Origin: RYN-230 sp963768945
Lineage (GTDB): Bacteria; Actinomycetota; Actinomycetes; Streptosporangiales; Streptosporangiaceae
Reading direction: 5' to 3'
DNA length: 64,000 nt
NCBI GenBank assembly: GCA_963768945.1
Contig: CAVYJW010000003.1
Coordinates: forward strand, 1,054,001 to 1,118,000
Part shown: piece after piece, positions 22,994 through 36,527 of the stretch
Layout: each line of letters starts with the position of its first letter
Numbering within the stretch: position 1 is the stretch's first letter
The notes under the pieces: generated by a model
Database searches by the model: none
The model's input: the letters and a program-made list of their open reading frames with translations, nothing else
What the model was told of the DNA's origin: nothing
Position numbers and translations under genes: made by a program

Positions 22994-24178
22994 ATGGAAC
23001 AACGGCCTGGGACACCCCGGCTGCTGCGGGAGCTGAACGACCGGGCCGCCCTTGAGCTGCTGCTCGGCGGCGGACCGATGACCAGGGCTCAGGTGGGCGA
23101 GCGGACCGGGCTGTCCAAGGTGACCGCGTCACAGATGCTCTCCCGGCTGGAGGAACGCGGGCTGGTGACGACGGTGGGGGAGCAGGCGGGCGGCCGCGGG
23201 CCGAACGCGGCTCTCTACGCGGTCGTGCCGTCCAGCGTGTATGCCGCCGGGCTGCACGTCCAGCACGATGAGGTCAGCGCCGGGGTGGCCGACATCACCG
23301 GCGAGGTGATCACCCAGGTCAGCGTGGACCCCAACGGCGCCGCCAACCCGGTCGAGCTGGTCCGCGGCGCGGTGGCGGCCGCCTGCCGCTCGGCGGGCAT
23401 GGAGATGTCACAGCTCAACGCCCTGGTCATCGGAACGCCCGGCGTGCTGGACCCGAGCACCGGGGATCCGCGGCTGGCCGTGAACCCGCCCGCCTGGCAC
23501 AAAGAGGGCCTGATGGCGCTGCGCAGCGACCTGCGCCAGCCGGTGACGATCGAGAACGACGTCAACCTGGCGGCCATGGCCGAGCGTGCGGTAGGCGTCG
23601 CCCAGGGCGCCGATGACTTCGTGCTGATGTGGATCGGGGCGGGCCTCGGGCTCGCCACCATCATCGGCGGGCGGCTGCACCGGGGCGTGGGAGGCGCCGC
23701 AGGCGAGATCGGGTACCTCCCGGTCCCCGGGGTGCCGCTCCCGCAGGACGTGAGCCACCCGGTCACCGGCGCGTTCCAGTCCCTGGTGGGCGCCCGGGCG
23801 GTGCAGCGGCTGGCGGACAGCTACGGCTTCCCGGCGCCCACGGCGGCGGTGGCCGTGCAGGCCGCGGTGGCCGCCGCCCAGGCCGGTGACCAGCGCGGCA
23901 GCGCCCTGCTCGACCAGCTGGCCGCCCGGGTGGCGACCGGGGCGGCGGCGGTCAGCGTGGTGCTCGGCCCCGGCCTCGTCGTCCTCAGCGGCGAGGTGGG
24001 GCTGGCCGGCGGGACCGCGCTCGCCGACCGGGTGGCCGCGGAGGTGGGCCGGATCTGCCCGGTCCACCCCCAGGTGGTGCCGACCGGGGTGACCGGCCAG
24101 CCGGTGCTGCACGGCGCCATCCTGGCCGCGGTGGAGCAGGCCCGCGGTAACCTGCTCGCCTCCGTGGCCGGTCCCTGA
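22994..24178 (+). CDS. ROK-family transcriptional regulator
   Basis: From ATG 22994 (GGAGGG site about 8 nt upstream; in-frame ATG 22976 is the alternative) the product has 394 residues. A winged helix-turn-helix spans about 10-70 (PMTRAQVGERTGLSKVTASQ, LVTTVGEQ). The ROK domain includes VIGTPGVLDP, the catalytic-type Asp in TIENDVNLAAMAE, and GAGLGLATIIGGRLHRG followed by GGAAGEIGYLPV. The Cys-rich zinc motif of NagC/Mlc-type ROK proteins is missing after GEIG. Such proteins usually repress sugar-use genes, but no sugar transporter is adjacent, so the effector is unknown. Confidence 0.88.
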   Translation: MEQRPGTPRLLRELNDRAALELLLGGGPMTRAQVGERTGLSKVTASQMLSRLEERGLVTTVGEQAGGRGPNAALYAVVPSSVYAAGLHVQHDEVSAGVADITGEVITQVSVDPNGAANPVELVRGAVAAACRSAGMEMSQLNALVIGTPGVLDPSTGDPRLAVNPPAWHKEGLMALRSDLRQPVTIENDVNLAAMAERAVGVAQGADDFVLMWIGAGLGLATIIGGRLHRGVGGAAGEIGYLPVPGVPLPQDVSHPVTGAFQSLVGARAVQRLADSYGFPAPTAAVAVQAAVAAAQAGDQRGSALLDQLAARVATGAAAVSVVLGPGLVVLSGEVGLAGGTALADRVAAEVGRICPVHPQVVPTGVTGQPVLHGAILAAVEQARGNLLASVAGP

Positions 24179-24320
24179 GCCCCGGTCACTTCCCAAGGCC
24201 TGAGCTGGCCGGGTGGCACCATCCGCCACGGGTGATCCCGGGAGTCCGGCGGGATGACAGGCTGGACATGCCTGAGCCGGCGGCAGTTCCCGTCTCGGGC
24301 GCAGCGAAAGGGCCCTGGTC

Positions 24321-25019
24321 ATGAACATGCCACCCGAGACCGCCGCCGGCCCGGTGAACCCGGCTGCGGCCGCAGGGCGGGGTGAGCACTGGTGGCCAGT
24401 GGCCCTGGCGATCCTGGCCGTGGCCGGCCTGCATGTGGCGCTGCCCGCGCAGTACCGGGTGAATCCGAGGTGGGTGGTCCCCGTTGTGCTGCTCGTCTTG
24501 CTGGCCGTCCTGATCATCGGGGACCCGGGGCGCATCGACCGGCAGAAGGCCTGGCTGAGGGTGGTCACCGCCATCGTCATCGCCTTCATCACGGTGGCGA
24601 ACATGGTCTCCGCCGGCCGGCTCGTCGCCGAGATCCTGACCGCTAACAAGACGTTCGCCAACAACCCCATCGGGCTGCTGGCTAGCGGCGCGGTGATCTG
24701 GGCCACGAATGTGATCGCCTTCGGGCTCTGGTACTGGGATCTCGACCAGGGCGGCGCCGCCGCCCGCGCGCACCACCCCCGCGTGAGCCCGGCGTTCGTC
24801 TTCCCGGAGATGCTGCACACCGACTACGCGCCGGCCGCCTGGGTGCCGCGGTTTGTGGACTACCTGTCGCTGGCCTTCTGGACCGCCACCGCATTCAGTC
24901 CCACGGACACGTCCGCGATCAAGCCGTGGGCGAAGCTCCTCATGATCCTGGAGGCATGCGTATCGCTGGGCCTGGGCGCCCTCGTGATCGCCCGCGCGGT
25001 CAACATCTTGAAGACCTAG
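24321..25019 (+). CDS. Conserved hypothetical membrane protein
   Basis: The 232-residue product has about five hydrophobic segments (around 24-45, 48-66, 80-106, 118-140 and 200-228). Between the fourth and fifth lies a conserved-looking region with YWDLDQGG, FVFPEM, FVDYLSLAFWTATAFSPTDT and the last helix LGALVIARAVNIL. This resembles a family of uncharacterised actinobacterial integral membrane proteins; I cannot assign a function. Two adjacent start codons (ATG AAC ATG) are possible. It lies 142 bp after the ROK gene and is not obviously in an operon. Confidence 0.7.
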   Translation: MNMPPETAAGPVNPAAAAGRGEHWWPVALAILAVAGLHVALPAQYRVNPRWVVPVVLLVLLAVLIIGDPGRIDRQKAWLRVVTAIVIAFITVANMVSAGRLVAEILTANKTFANNPIGLLASGAVIWATNVIAFGLWYWDLDQGGAAARAHHPRVSPAFVFPEMLHTDYAPAAWVPRFVDYLSLAFWTATAFSPTDTSAIKPWAKLLMILEACVSLGLGALVIARAVNILKT

Positions 25020-25061
25020 CGCATACCCGCCTGAAGACCCGGGCTGGCCTGGGAGCAGTCC

Positions 25062-25721
25062 TCAGGCGCGACCCCCGGGGCCCGGACGCTGGGCCAGCCA
25101 CTCCGCGTAGGACCTGGATTCCTGCGGGCCGGGCCGGAGCCCGCCGGGCAGGGCGTGGGCGAACACGAGTGCGGCGGTGGCTTCGAGTGTGCTCCGGTGC
25201 AGATCGGCGGGGCCGGTCGCCTCGAATCCCAGGGACCACCAGTCCTGGCCGGCCGTGCGGATCTCGGTGAGTTCCACCTCGCACCGCGGTTCCTGGCCCC
25301 GTTCCGGGGCAGGCGCCACGATCTGCCCTGCGGCCAGGCAGAACTGGGTAAGGCGCCGCGTCTTGCCTACCGGCGTCCAGCGGGCCGGCTCACCGCTGTC
25401 CTGGCTGAGCGGGCCGCATGGAGAGGACCACTTCTGCCAGGACTCCAGGCGCCCGCGGGCGCGGCCTGCCAGATCGAGGCTTCCCGGGCTGCCGTGGTAT
25501 GCCTTCAGCTCCAGCGCCCTGCCCCCGCGGATCTTCACCGAGAGCCCGCGCAACTGCGGGGACAGGAGGTAGGTGTCCTCGCGTGATTCCACCCTGGCCG
25601 GGAACCGCCCGAACCATCCGGCCACGGCGGCGTCCAGTCGCCCCGGGTAGATCCAGCGCACTTCGAGGCTGCGGACTCCTTCGGTGACCAGGCTGTCCGG
25701 CTGCCTCGTGGCGATCGTCAC
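25062..25721 (-). CDS. Hypothetical protein, possible CYTH-like fold
   Basis: From the GTG at 25721 (AGGAG just upstream) the product has 219 residues; the frame is open further upstream but that part is low-complexity and unlikely to be coding. The first half alternates charged strands: SLEVRWIYPGRLDAAV, FPARVESREDTYLLSPQL, LSVKIRGGRALELKAYHGSP. The run of EVRW, REDTYLL and KIRGG..LELKAY recalls triphosphate-tunnel (CYTH-like) proteins, where such residues line the tunnel, but the classic ExExK start is missing. The C-terminal half ends in a conserved-looking LPGGLRPGPQESRSYAEWL. The function is unknown. Confidence 0.6.
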   Translation of the reverse strand: MTIATRQPDSLVTEGVRSLEVRWIYPGRLDAAVAGWFGRFPARVESREDTYLLSPQLRGLSVKIRGGRALELKAYHGSPGSLDLAGRARGRLESWQKWSSPCGPLSQDSGEPARWTPVGKTRRLTQFCLAAGQIVAPAPERGQEPRCEVELTEIRTAGQDWWSLGFEATGPADLHRSTLEATAALVFAHALPGGLRPGPQESRSYAEWLAQRPGPGGRA

Positions 25722-26290
25722 CTGCTCCTGTCCCGGTCCCGCCGGCCGGCCCAGTGCGTCCTGGCCGGGACACCGACCAGGACCCGCCAGGCGGCCGCCT
25801 GCCGCGCGGTGCCCGCGTCCCTTCCGGGTGGTGGCGTTGCTGCCGACCTCATGTGGCCCCCCAAGCTGGTAGCGCCGGAACCATGACTTCAGTCCCCCTA
25901 TGCCCGTTACGCCACCGATCCCACCTCGCGTGCTAGCCGCCAGCATCCTCCCATGTGCTAGCAGGCAGCATCCTCCCAACTGGGTGAGGGTGGCCCAAGC
26001 CCGCAAGCGTTGCCGTAATCCGCCGTCACTGCGGCGGCTGCCAGGAATCCGCAGCCCGTGGTGAGGCCCCTTTACGGCCCGGCATATTTAGAATTATCAC
26101 GATTTTCCTTAGGCCTGACATTTATTTGGCTGGATAACTGTACAGGCGCTCAGAACGATTCTGTTACACTGAATTCAGTATTAAGAGTCAGCGAATCCGC
26201 TACGGTAACTAAGGCCGGATTTTTCCGGATATCTACCTTGCCGGGTTGCCTGCGTGTTGCGCCTGAGCTGACGGGCATTCGTCGGGGGAC
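25722..26290. other. Intergenic region with A/T-rich island before the glycosyltransferase
   Basis: This 569-bp region has no supported gene. A 25-bp unit (GTGCTAGC..GCATCCTCCCA) is repeated in tandem at 25929-25978. From about 26080 to 26280 the composition falls sharply (for example TTTAGAATTATCACG, ATTTATTTGG and TGAATTCAGTATTAAG), very unlike the rest of the window. This probably holds the promoter of the glycosyltransferase and marks imported DNA. Confidence 0.55.
25929..25978. repeat. 25-bp tandem repeat, two copies
   Basis: The units at 25929-25953 and 25954-25978 share GTGCTAGC and CAGCATCCTCCCA and differ at a few positions. It lies in the long gap upstream of the glycosyltransferase. 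Confidence 0.75.
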
Positions 26291-27982
26291 GTGGTTGGAT
26301 TGCGAATTCTGATATTTCATGGCTATCTCCTGCGGGGCACCGGAAGTAATATCTACAATGCGGAACTAGCACGATGGCTGGTGAATGCCGGCCATGAGGT
26401 CCACCTGCTGTGCCAGGAAAAGAATGCGGCTGAATTCGATTTCGTGGATGCCGTCGGCCGTTGGCGCAACGGGCGCCTGGGTGTCGAGGTTTCGCGTGAG
26501 CCAGTCCGGTGCACGGCCTACGTGCCGGACATCGGGGGCTTGCTCCCCGTCTATGTCGCCGATCGCTATGAAGGGTTCGAGGCCCGCACTTTCCCGCAGC
26601 TGACGGACGGTGAGCTCGAGTACTACATCGAGGCTAACGTCGCCGCCGTCCGCGATGTCGTCGCCGAGGTGGAGCCAGACGAGGCGCTCGCGAACCATGT
26701 CGTGATGGGCCCGGTGATCCTGGCCCGCGCGCTAGGCGGCCGGATTCCCTATGCGGTAAAGATCCACGGCTCGGCGCTCGAGTACACGGTCCGGCCGAAC
26801 GCCGCAAGATTCGGGCCCTACGCCCGCGAGGGCCTCGCGGGGGCGGCCGCCGTGCTCGTGGGCTCCAGGCACACCGCCGAGAGCCTGTGGGAGGTCGTCC
26901 GCATGCCGGACCTTCCCGCGCGCACCAGGCTGCTCGGGCCAGGCGTTGATACCCAGAGGTTCCACCCGCGCCCGCCCCGGGAAGCCAAGAGCCGGCTGCG
27001 CGCGCTGGCGGCACGCCTGGAAGCAGACCCGCCAAGCTGGGGCGGAGAAGGCGACGCGGCGCAGGCTCTCCGGGCCGCCGACCCGATCCGTGACCGGATC
27101 GTCAGCTACGTCGGGAAGCTCATCGTCTCGAAAGGGGTGGACTTGCTCCTCGCGGCCTGGCCACTGGTCATCGAGCGCGTACCGGACGCCCGCCTCATGA
27201 TCGCCGGCTTTGGCGCGTATCGTCACACGCTCCTCGGACTGACCGGCGCACTGGGCGAGGGTGACCTTCGGGCCGCCCGCGTCATCGCTCACCGCGGGCG
27301 GGAACTGGAGGGAGGGCCGCCCGGTGAGCTTCATTTCCTGGCCGCCTTCCTCGACGGGCTCACCGGGCCTGAGCGGGAACGCTACTTGAACGCTTCGCGG
27401 GCCGCCATGCAGCGCGTGCATTTCGCCGGGCGGATCGAGCACGATGATGTTTCCGAATTGATGTGCGTCTCCCAGGCCGTAGTCATTCCCAGCACGTTCC
27501 CCGAAGCGTTCGGCATGGTACTCGCGGAAGCCGCGTGCTGCGGTTCGGTGCCGCTGGCGGCGGCCCACTCCGGGCTCGCGGAAGTGACAGAATTGCTGTC
27601 CCCCGCTGTGCGCCAGGATCTGCGCCCGCAACTGTCCTTCCGGCTGGGCCCGGGTGCCGTGCAGGAGATCGGCGACAAACTGGCCGGCTGGCTGCTGTTC
27701 ACCGCGAATACGCCGGATTCCTCAAGGCAGGCCCGCAAGGCCCTGACAGCACTTGCCACCGCCGAATTCGGTTGGCAGGAAGTGGCGGAGGGCGTCGCGT
27801 CGGCCGCGCGGGGAAGGCTCGTCGGCTTGCCGATGGTGCCGACCGGCTTAAGCGGGTGGCATCGGGGGTGCCAGCGCCGCCGGGCAGCCCGGCGGCCGTG
27901 TGAGCCCGCGGGGCGAGCGAGCGCGGGTGGTTCGCGTCGTGATCAACTGATTGGTGTCGCTAACACGACACCAATCAGTTGA
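26291..27982 (+). CDS. GT4-family glycosyltransferase
   Basis: The product has 563 residues from the GTG at 26291, which follows GGGGGAC. The N-terminal Rossmann domain begins LRILIFHGYLLRGTGSNIYN with the Gly-rich loop and AELARWLVNAGHEVHLLCQ. The C-terminal domain has VSYVGKLIVSKGVDLLLAAW, LMIAGFGAYR, HFAGRIEHDDVSELM and the E-x7-E motif EAFGMVLAE (Glu405, Glu413) of retaining GT4 enzymes. It would transfer a sugar from a nucleotide donor to an unknown acceptor. The last 30 or so residues are low-complexity and the stop lies inside a palindrome (27938-27987), so the original end was probably lost. The upstream DNA and the first 60 codons are A/T-rich, which suggests recent gain. Confidence 0.85.
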   Translation: MVGLRILIFHGYLLRGTGSNIYNAELARWLVNAGHEVHLLCQEKNAAEFDFVDAVGRWRNGRLGVEVSREPVRCTAYVPDIGGLLPVYVADRYEGFEARTFPQLTDGELEYYIEANVAAVRDVVAEVEPDEALANHVVMGPVILARALGGRIPYAVKIHGSALEYTVRPNAARFGPYAREGLAGAAAVLVGSRHTAESLWEVVRMPDLPARTRLLGPGVDTQRFHPRPPREAKSRLRALAARLEADPPSWGGEGDAAQALRAADPIRDRIVSYVGKLIVSKGVDLLLAAWPLVIERVPDARLMIAGFGAYRHTLLGLTGALGEGDLRAARVIAHRGRELEGGPPGELHFLAAFLDGLTGPERERYLNASRAAMQRVHFAGRIEHDDVSELMCVSQAVVIPSTFPEAFGMVLAEAACCGSVPLAAAHSGLAEVTELLSPAVRQDLRPQLSFRLGPGAVQEIGDKLAGWLLFTANTPDSSRQARKALTALATAEFGWQEVAEGVASAARGRLVGLPMVPTGLSGWHRGCQRRRAARRPCEPAGRASAGGSRRDQLIGVANTTPIS

Positions 27983-27987
27983 TCACG
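27938..27987. repeat. Dispersed palindrome, copy B
   Basis: Perfect 22-bp arms run from CGTGATCAACTGATTGG inward and face each other around CTAACA. The ends (CGTGATCA) and inner part (GGTGTCG) match the palindrome at 9608. The glycosyltransferase stop lies in the right arm, and the P450 gene begins shortly after. Confidence 0.85.
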
Positions 27988-28044
27988 AACCAGAGCCTGC
28001 GCACGGTGGGGCTCAGGGGCCTGGTTAAGGGCTGGGGGGTTGGA

Positions 28045-29322
28045 GTGGCTGGTGGGATCTCACCGTCGAGGACCCTGCGGGCTCGCGAGTATCCGCTGGG
28101 CGCGGCCGTCAGGCTGGCGGACCTTGACGATGACCCGCACCCCAGCCTGGCCCGGCTGCGCGCGGCTGAGCCGGTCTCCTGGGTGCCGGTCCTGGGCGGC
28201 TGGCTGGTGACACGGCGCGACCTGGCCCTGGCGGTCATGCGGGACAGCGCGGCCTTCACCGTGGACGACCCGCGCTTCTCGACGGCCCGGATCGTGGGAC
28301 CGAGCATGCTCTCGCTGGACGGCGACCAGCACGACCGGCACCGGCGGCCGTTCACCGGCCCGTTCAGCCAGGCCGCCGTGCACGAGCAACTGGAAGCGTT
28401 CGTGACCGGTGAAGCGGACCGGCTGGTCAGCGTGATGCGCCCGGCCGGGCGGGGCGACCTGAGCCGGGGCCTGGCCGCACCGCTCGCCGTGGCCGTCGTG
28501 GCCCGGGTGCTCGGGCTTGGCCAGGTGCCCCGGGGCACCATCCTGTCCTGGTACGACGCTATCGTCGGCGCGGTCTCGCAGCTGGCCGCGGACGACCCGG
28601 AGGCGACGCTCGCGCCGTCGTCGGGAATGACCGCGGGGATGGCGGCGTTCGGGCAGCTCAGCGACGATCTGCGGGCGGTCATCGAGAACGGCGCCGGGCC
28701 CTCACTGCTCGCGGACGCGGCCCGGCCGGCCCTGCGGGCCACCCGCGGGCGCCGCGCGGCCGACGCCGGGGGTGCCGGTCTCAGCCCGGCACAGATCGTC
28801 TCCAACGCGGGGGTACTCATGTTCGGCGGGATCGAGACCACCGAAGGGATGATCGCTAACGCGGCGTGGCATCTGCTCGGCCACCGCGACCAGCTGGACC
28901 TGGTCCGCGCCGATCCCGGGCTGCTGCCGCAGGCCATCGAGGAGTCGCTTCGCCTGGAACCCGCGGCCGCCGTCGTGGACCGCTACGCTACCCGCGACGT
29001 CGAGCTCGGCGGGGCCGCCGTCAGTCAGGGGGACCTCGTCAGGGTCTCGGTAGCCGGGGCCGGGCGGGACCCGGCCGCTTTCACTGACCCGGACCGCTTC
29101 GACGTCCGCCGCGGCAACGCCGGGCAGAACCTGGCCTTCGCCCGCGGCCCGCACTTCTGCCTGGGCGTGCACCTGGCCCGGCTGGAAGCCCGTGCGGCGC
29201 TCGCCGCCGCCCTCCGCCTGCTGCCCGGCCTGCGGCTCGACCCGGACCATCCGGCCGCCCCCCGGGGCCTGGTGTTCCGCAAGCCCCCGTCGCTGCCCGT
29301 GCTCTGGGACACCGCGCTCTAG
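28045..29322 (+). CDS. Cytochrome P450
   Basis: From the GTG at 28045 (G-rich site about 8 nt upstream) the product has 425 residues; the frame is open back to 27979 but that would start inside a palindrome. The P450 landmarks are present: the C-helix HDRHRRPFTGPFS, the I-helix oxygen-binding segment MFGGIETTEG, the K-helix ExxR in EESLRLE and the heme loop FARGPHFCLGVHLAR with axial Cys372. It is a soluble bacterial class needing ferredoxin and its reductase, neither of which is nearby. The substrate is unknown; pairing with the glycosyltransferase upstream hints at tailoring of a small molecule. The last codons overlap a 15-bp tandem repeat that contains the stop. Confidence 0.92.
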   Translation: MAGGISPSRTLRAREYPLGAAVRLADLDDDPHPSLARLRAAEPVSWVPVLGGWLVTRRDLALAVMRDSAAFTVDDPRFSTARIVGPSMLSLDGDQHDRHRRPFTGPFSQAAVHEQLEAFVTGEADRLVSVMRPAGRGDLSRGLAAPLAVAVVARVLGLGQVPRGTILSWYDAIVGAVSQLAADDPEATLAPSSGMTAGMAAFGQLSDDLRAVIENGAGPSLLADAARPALRATRGRRAADAGGAGLSPAQIVSNAGVLMFGGIETTEGMIANAAWHLLGHRDQLDLVRADPGLLPQAIEESLRLEPAAAVVDRYATRDVELGGAAVSQGDLVRVSVAGAGRDPAAFTDPDRFDVRRGNAGQNLAFARGPHFCLGVHLARLEARAALAAALRLLPGLRLDPDHPAAPRGLVFRKPPSLPVLWDTAL

Positions 29323-29344
29323 GACACCGCGCTCTGGACACCGG
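29302..29344. repeat. 15-bp tandem repeat containing the P450 stop
   Basis: Units CTCTGGGACACCGCG, CTCTAGGACACCGCG and a partial CTCTGGACACCGG follow one another. A G-to-A change in the second unit creates the TAG stop of the P450 gene. Confidence 0.75.
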
Positions 29345-29350
29345 GGCCTG

Positions 29351-30397
29351 CTAGCAGCCGCAGCTTTCCCGGCGGATCAGGCGGGTGGGCAGGACAACAT
29401 CCCGCGGTTCCGGCTGGCCGTTGCGGACCAGCGACTCCAGCAGCTCGAACGCGGTGGCCCCGAGTTCCTGGATGGGCTGGCGGACGGTGGTCAGCCCCGG
29501 ATGGAGCCGCCGCGCGACCGGGATGTCGTCGAAACCGGTGACCGCCACCTCGCCCGGCACGTCCACGCCGTGGCGGGCCAGCGTGTGCAGGGCCCCGAGT
29601 GCGGCCAGATCGTTGGCGCACACGATGGCCCGTGGCAGCGGCAGGCCCGCGCCGAGCAGCCCCTCGATGACCTGGGCCCCGCCGTCCGCGTAGTAGCTGC
29701 CCTGCCACTGCGGGCCCGTGGCGAGTTCCACGCCTGCGGCGCCGGCCTCGGCCGTCACTACCGCCCGGCGGGTCACATTGTCCGGGCTGTCCGCGACCCC
29801 GGCCAGGTACCCGATCGCGGTGTACCCGTGATCCCGGATCAGGTGCCGCATCAGGTCACGCATGCCCGCCTCGCTGTCGCCGCGCACGCTGGCCGTGTGC
29901 GGCGTGGTGATCCCGGCCAGGTTGACCACCGGGATCTGGCGGCCCAGCCGGTCCAGCTGCCCTTCGTCCAGGACCAGGTCGTGCACGATCAGCCCGTCGC
30001 ACTTGCGGGCCAGGGCCAGCATCCGCCGGCCCGCGTCGGCGTCCGCGGCCGCTACCGAGCTGATCAGCAGGCTGAACCCGCTGCGCTGCGCCGCCACCTC
30101 GATGCCCCGGTTGATGATGTCGGCGAACTGGAGGTTCTCATCTTCCTCGGCGAACACCCCGCCAGGCGTCGCCTTGGGCACGCGCCGGTAGACGACCCCC
30201 ACCGTCTCCTTGAGCTTGACGCTCAGCGCCCGGGCCGCGCCGTCGGGCACGAAGCCGAGCTCGGCTACCGCCCGGAGCACGCGGTCCCGGGTATCCGCAC
30301 GGGGGCTGCCGGTTCCGTTGAGCACCCGGGACACCGACGCGATGGACAAGCCCGCGGCCGCGGCAACGTCGTAGATCGTGGGCGGGGCGCCGTTCAC
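29351..30397 (-). CDS. LacI-family transcriptional regulator
   Basis: The 348-residue product starts with the LacI helix-turn-helix and hinge (TIYDVAAAAGLSIASVSRVL, then DTRDRVLRAVAELGFVPDGAARAL). The periplasmic-binding-type effector domain follows (VGVVYR, DGLIVHD, AIGYLAGVADSP, AIVCANDLAALGAL, VAVTGFDDIPVARRLHPGLT). It ends with a Cys-Gly-Cys tail. Regulators of this type respond to sugars and usually act on an adjacent gene; neither the P450 nor the lysozyme gene is a sugar-use gene, so the target is open. It is convergent with the P450 gene. Confidence 0.92.
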   Translation of the reverse strand: MNGAPPTIYDVAAAAGLSIASVSRVLNGTGSPRADTRDRVLRAVAELGFVPDGAARALSVKLKETVGVVYRRVPKATPGGVFAEEDENLQFADIINRGIEVAAQRSGFSLLISSVAAADADAGRRMLALARKCDGLIVHDLVLDEGQLDRLGRQIPVVNLAGITTPHTASVRGDSEAGMRDLMRHLIRDHGYTAIGYLAGVADSPDNVTRRAVVTAEAGAAGVELATGPQWQGSYYADGGAQVIEGLLGAGLPLPRAIVCANDLAALGALHTLARHGVDVPGEVAVTGFDDIPVARRLHPGLTTVRQPIQELGATAFELLESLVRNGQPEPRDVVLPTRLIRRESCGC

Positions 30398-30406
30398 ACC
30401 CGAAGC

Positions 30407-31324
30407 TTAGGAGACCTGGTACCCGACGCTGACGTCGCCCGCATCCAGACGCTCGACCGACACCACCGACGTCCTGGACGCGTCGCTGAACTTGAGCACC
30501 GTCTGGCCGGCGCTGCTGTCCACCACCACCGGGTTGTGCACCTGCCAGCTGCCATCCCAGACCGCCACCCGCAGCTGGGCGGACGGCAGGCCCTGTATCC
30601 CGTTGTCGCAGGCGAAACCGATCTCCTTGGCACTGCCGAACGGGATGGCGATCGTGGTGACGGCGCTGGCGCCGTTGTTCAGGGACCCGCTCTGCACTTC
30701 GGCTTCCTCCTTGGCTGACGCTGGGTTGGCGAACGCTTTCAGGGCGGCGGTGTCCCCGTTGAACACATCCACGTCAACCGTGTTGCTGCCCACCCGGGTC
30801 GTTCCGTACTGGTGGAACGCCCAGGTTGACCAGGGCTGCGGCACCACCGGCTTACCCGCCGGGGCGGACGGCTCCGCGATCCACAGCGGGTAGTGGCCCA
30901 GCCCCGCGCAGTTCCCCTGCTGGGCGAAGTCCAGGAACGTGTAGACGACCGGGGTGTGCCCGGTGGCCTGCTGCACGTCCGCGCACCAGTTCCGGGCGTA
31001 CTCCGACACGCTCGCCGGGCTGAGGTTGTCCGACGTCTCCAGGTCGAGGGCGAGCAGGTCACCGGCCTTCAAGCCGCGGGCCTCGACCACGGCCAGGAAC
31101 GCCTGGGCCTCGGTGGCCGCCCCGTTCGACGGGTGAGCGAAGTGGTAGGCGCCGCGGACCATGCCGAGGTCCTTGGCCTGCTGCCAGTTGACGCCGAAAT
31201 CGGGGTCCCGGATCGTCGTGCCTTCGGTCGCCTTGATGAACGCGAACGAAATTCGCCCCTTCACGGCGGACCAGTCGAACGCAGGCTGGTAGCTCGAGAG
31301 GTCGATGCCCTCCGCGTTGGCCAC
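30407..31324 (-). CDS. GH25-family lysozyme-like protein
   Basis: From the GTG at 31324 (GGAGG 7 nt upstream) the product has 305 residues. The GH25 barrel spans about 1-200: GIDLSSYQPAFDW, ISFAFIKATEGTTIRDPDF, RGAYHFAHPSNG, the catalytic DxE in LALDLETSD, and WAFHQYG near its end. This family cleaves the MurNAc-GlcNAc bond of peptidoglycan. The C-terminal 100 residues (IPFGSAKEIGFACDNG ... DAGDVSVGYQVS) form a separate beta-rich domain that I cannot name. No signal peptide is seen, so export or release by lysis is unexplained. The gene ends 9 bp from the divergently oriented LacI gene start. Confidence 0.88.
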   Translation of the reverse strand: MANAEGIDLSSYQPAFDWSAVKGRISFAFIKATEGTTIRDPDFGVNWQQAKDLGMVRGAYHFAHPSNGAATEAQAFLAVVEARGLKAGDLLALDLETSDNLSPASVSEYARNWCADVQQATGHTPVVYTFLDFAQQGNCAGLGHYPLWIAEPSAPAGKPVVPQPWSTWAFHQYGTTRVGSNTVDVDVFNGDTAALKAFANPASAKEEAEVQSGSLNNGASAVTTIAIPFGSAKEIGFACDNGIQGLPSAQLRVAVWDGSWQVHNPVVVDSSAGQTVLKFSDASRTSVVSVERLDAGDVSVGYQVS

Positions 31325-31500
31325 GGCGCCCTCCTGTCCTCGCACTCGCGGCGGCCGAAGCCGCCCACGGCCCACTCGCAGGTGGAGGCCAGGCGGTACT
31401 GCGTTGTCCCCGGTGCCCCCCTTGAGAAAGGTGCCCTATGGGGACGCCGGGTGCAGCCGGAATGCCATTATCCGGGGAGTGAGGCCGCGCCACCATCATG

Positions 31501-31543
31501 CCCCTCCAGAGTCAGGCCACTCCGCCGTCAGGCCCCTCCAGAG

Positions 31544-31552
<9 letters not shown>
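31501..31552. repeat. Direct repeat containing the lhr stop
   Basis: The 20-bp word CCCCTCCAGAGTCAGGCCAC occurs at 31501-31520 and 31533-31552, a 32-bp period. The second copy encodes the last codons and stop of lhr on the minus strand; the first is a downstream duplicate. Confidence 0.8.
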
Positions 31553-36425
<4,873 letters not shown>

Positions 36426-36527
36426 TACCTCTAGCGTAACTAAGAATCCCTGCTCCTTATGCCTGATTGGAACACGTTGCCGAAGTGGCGGAAGCTGCCT
36501 GGTCAGGCCTGGTCAGGGGCCGGTTCC

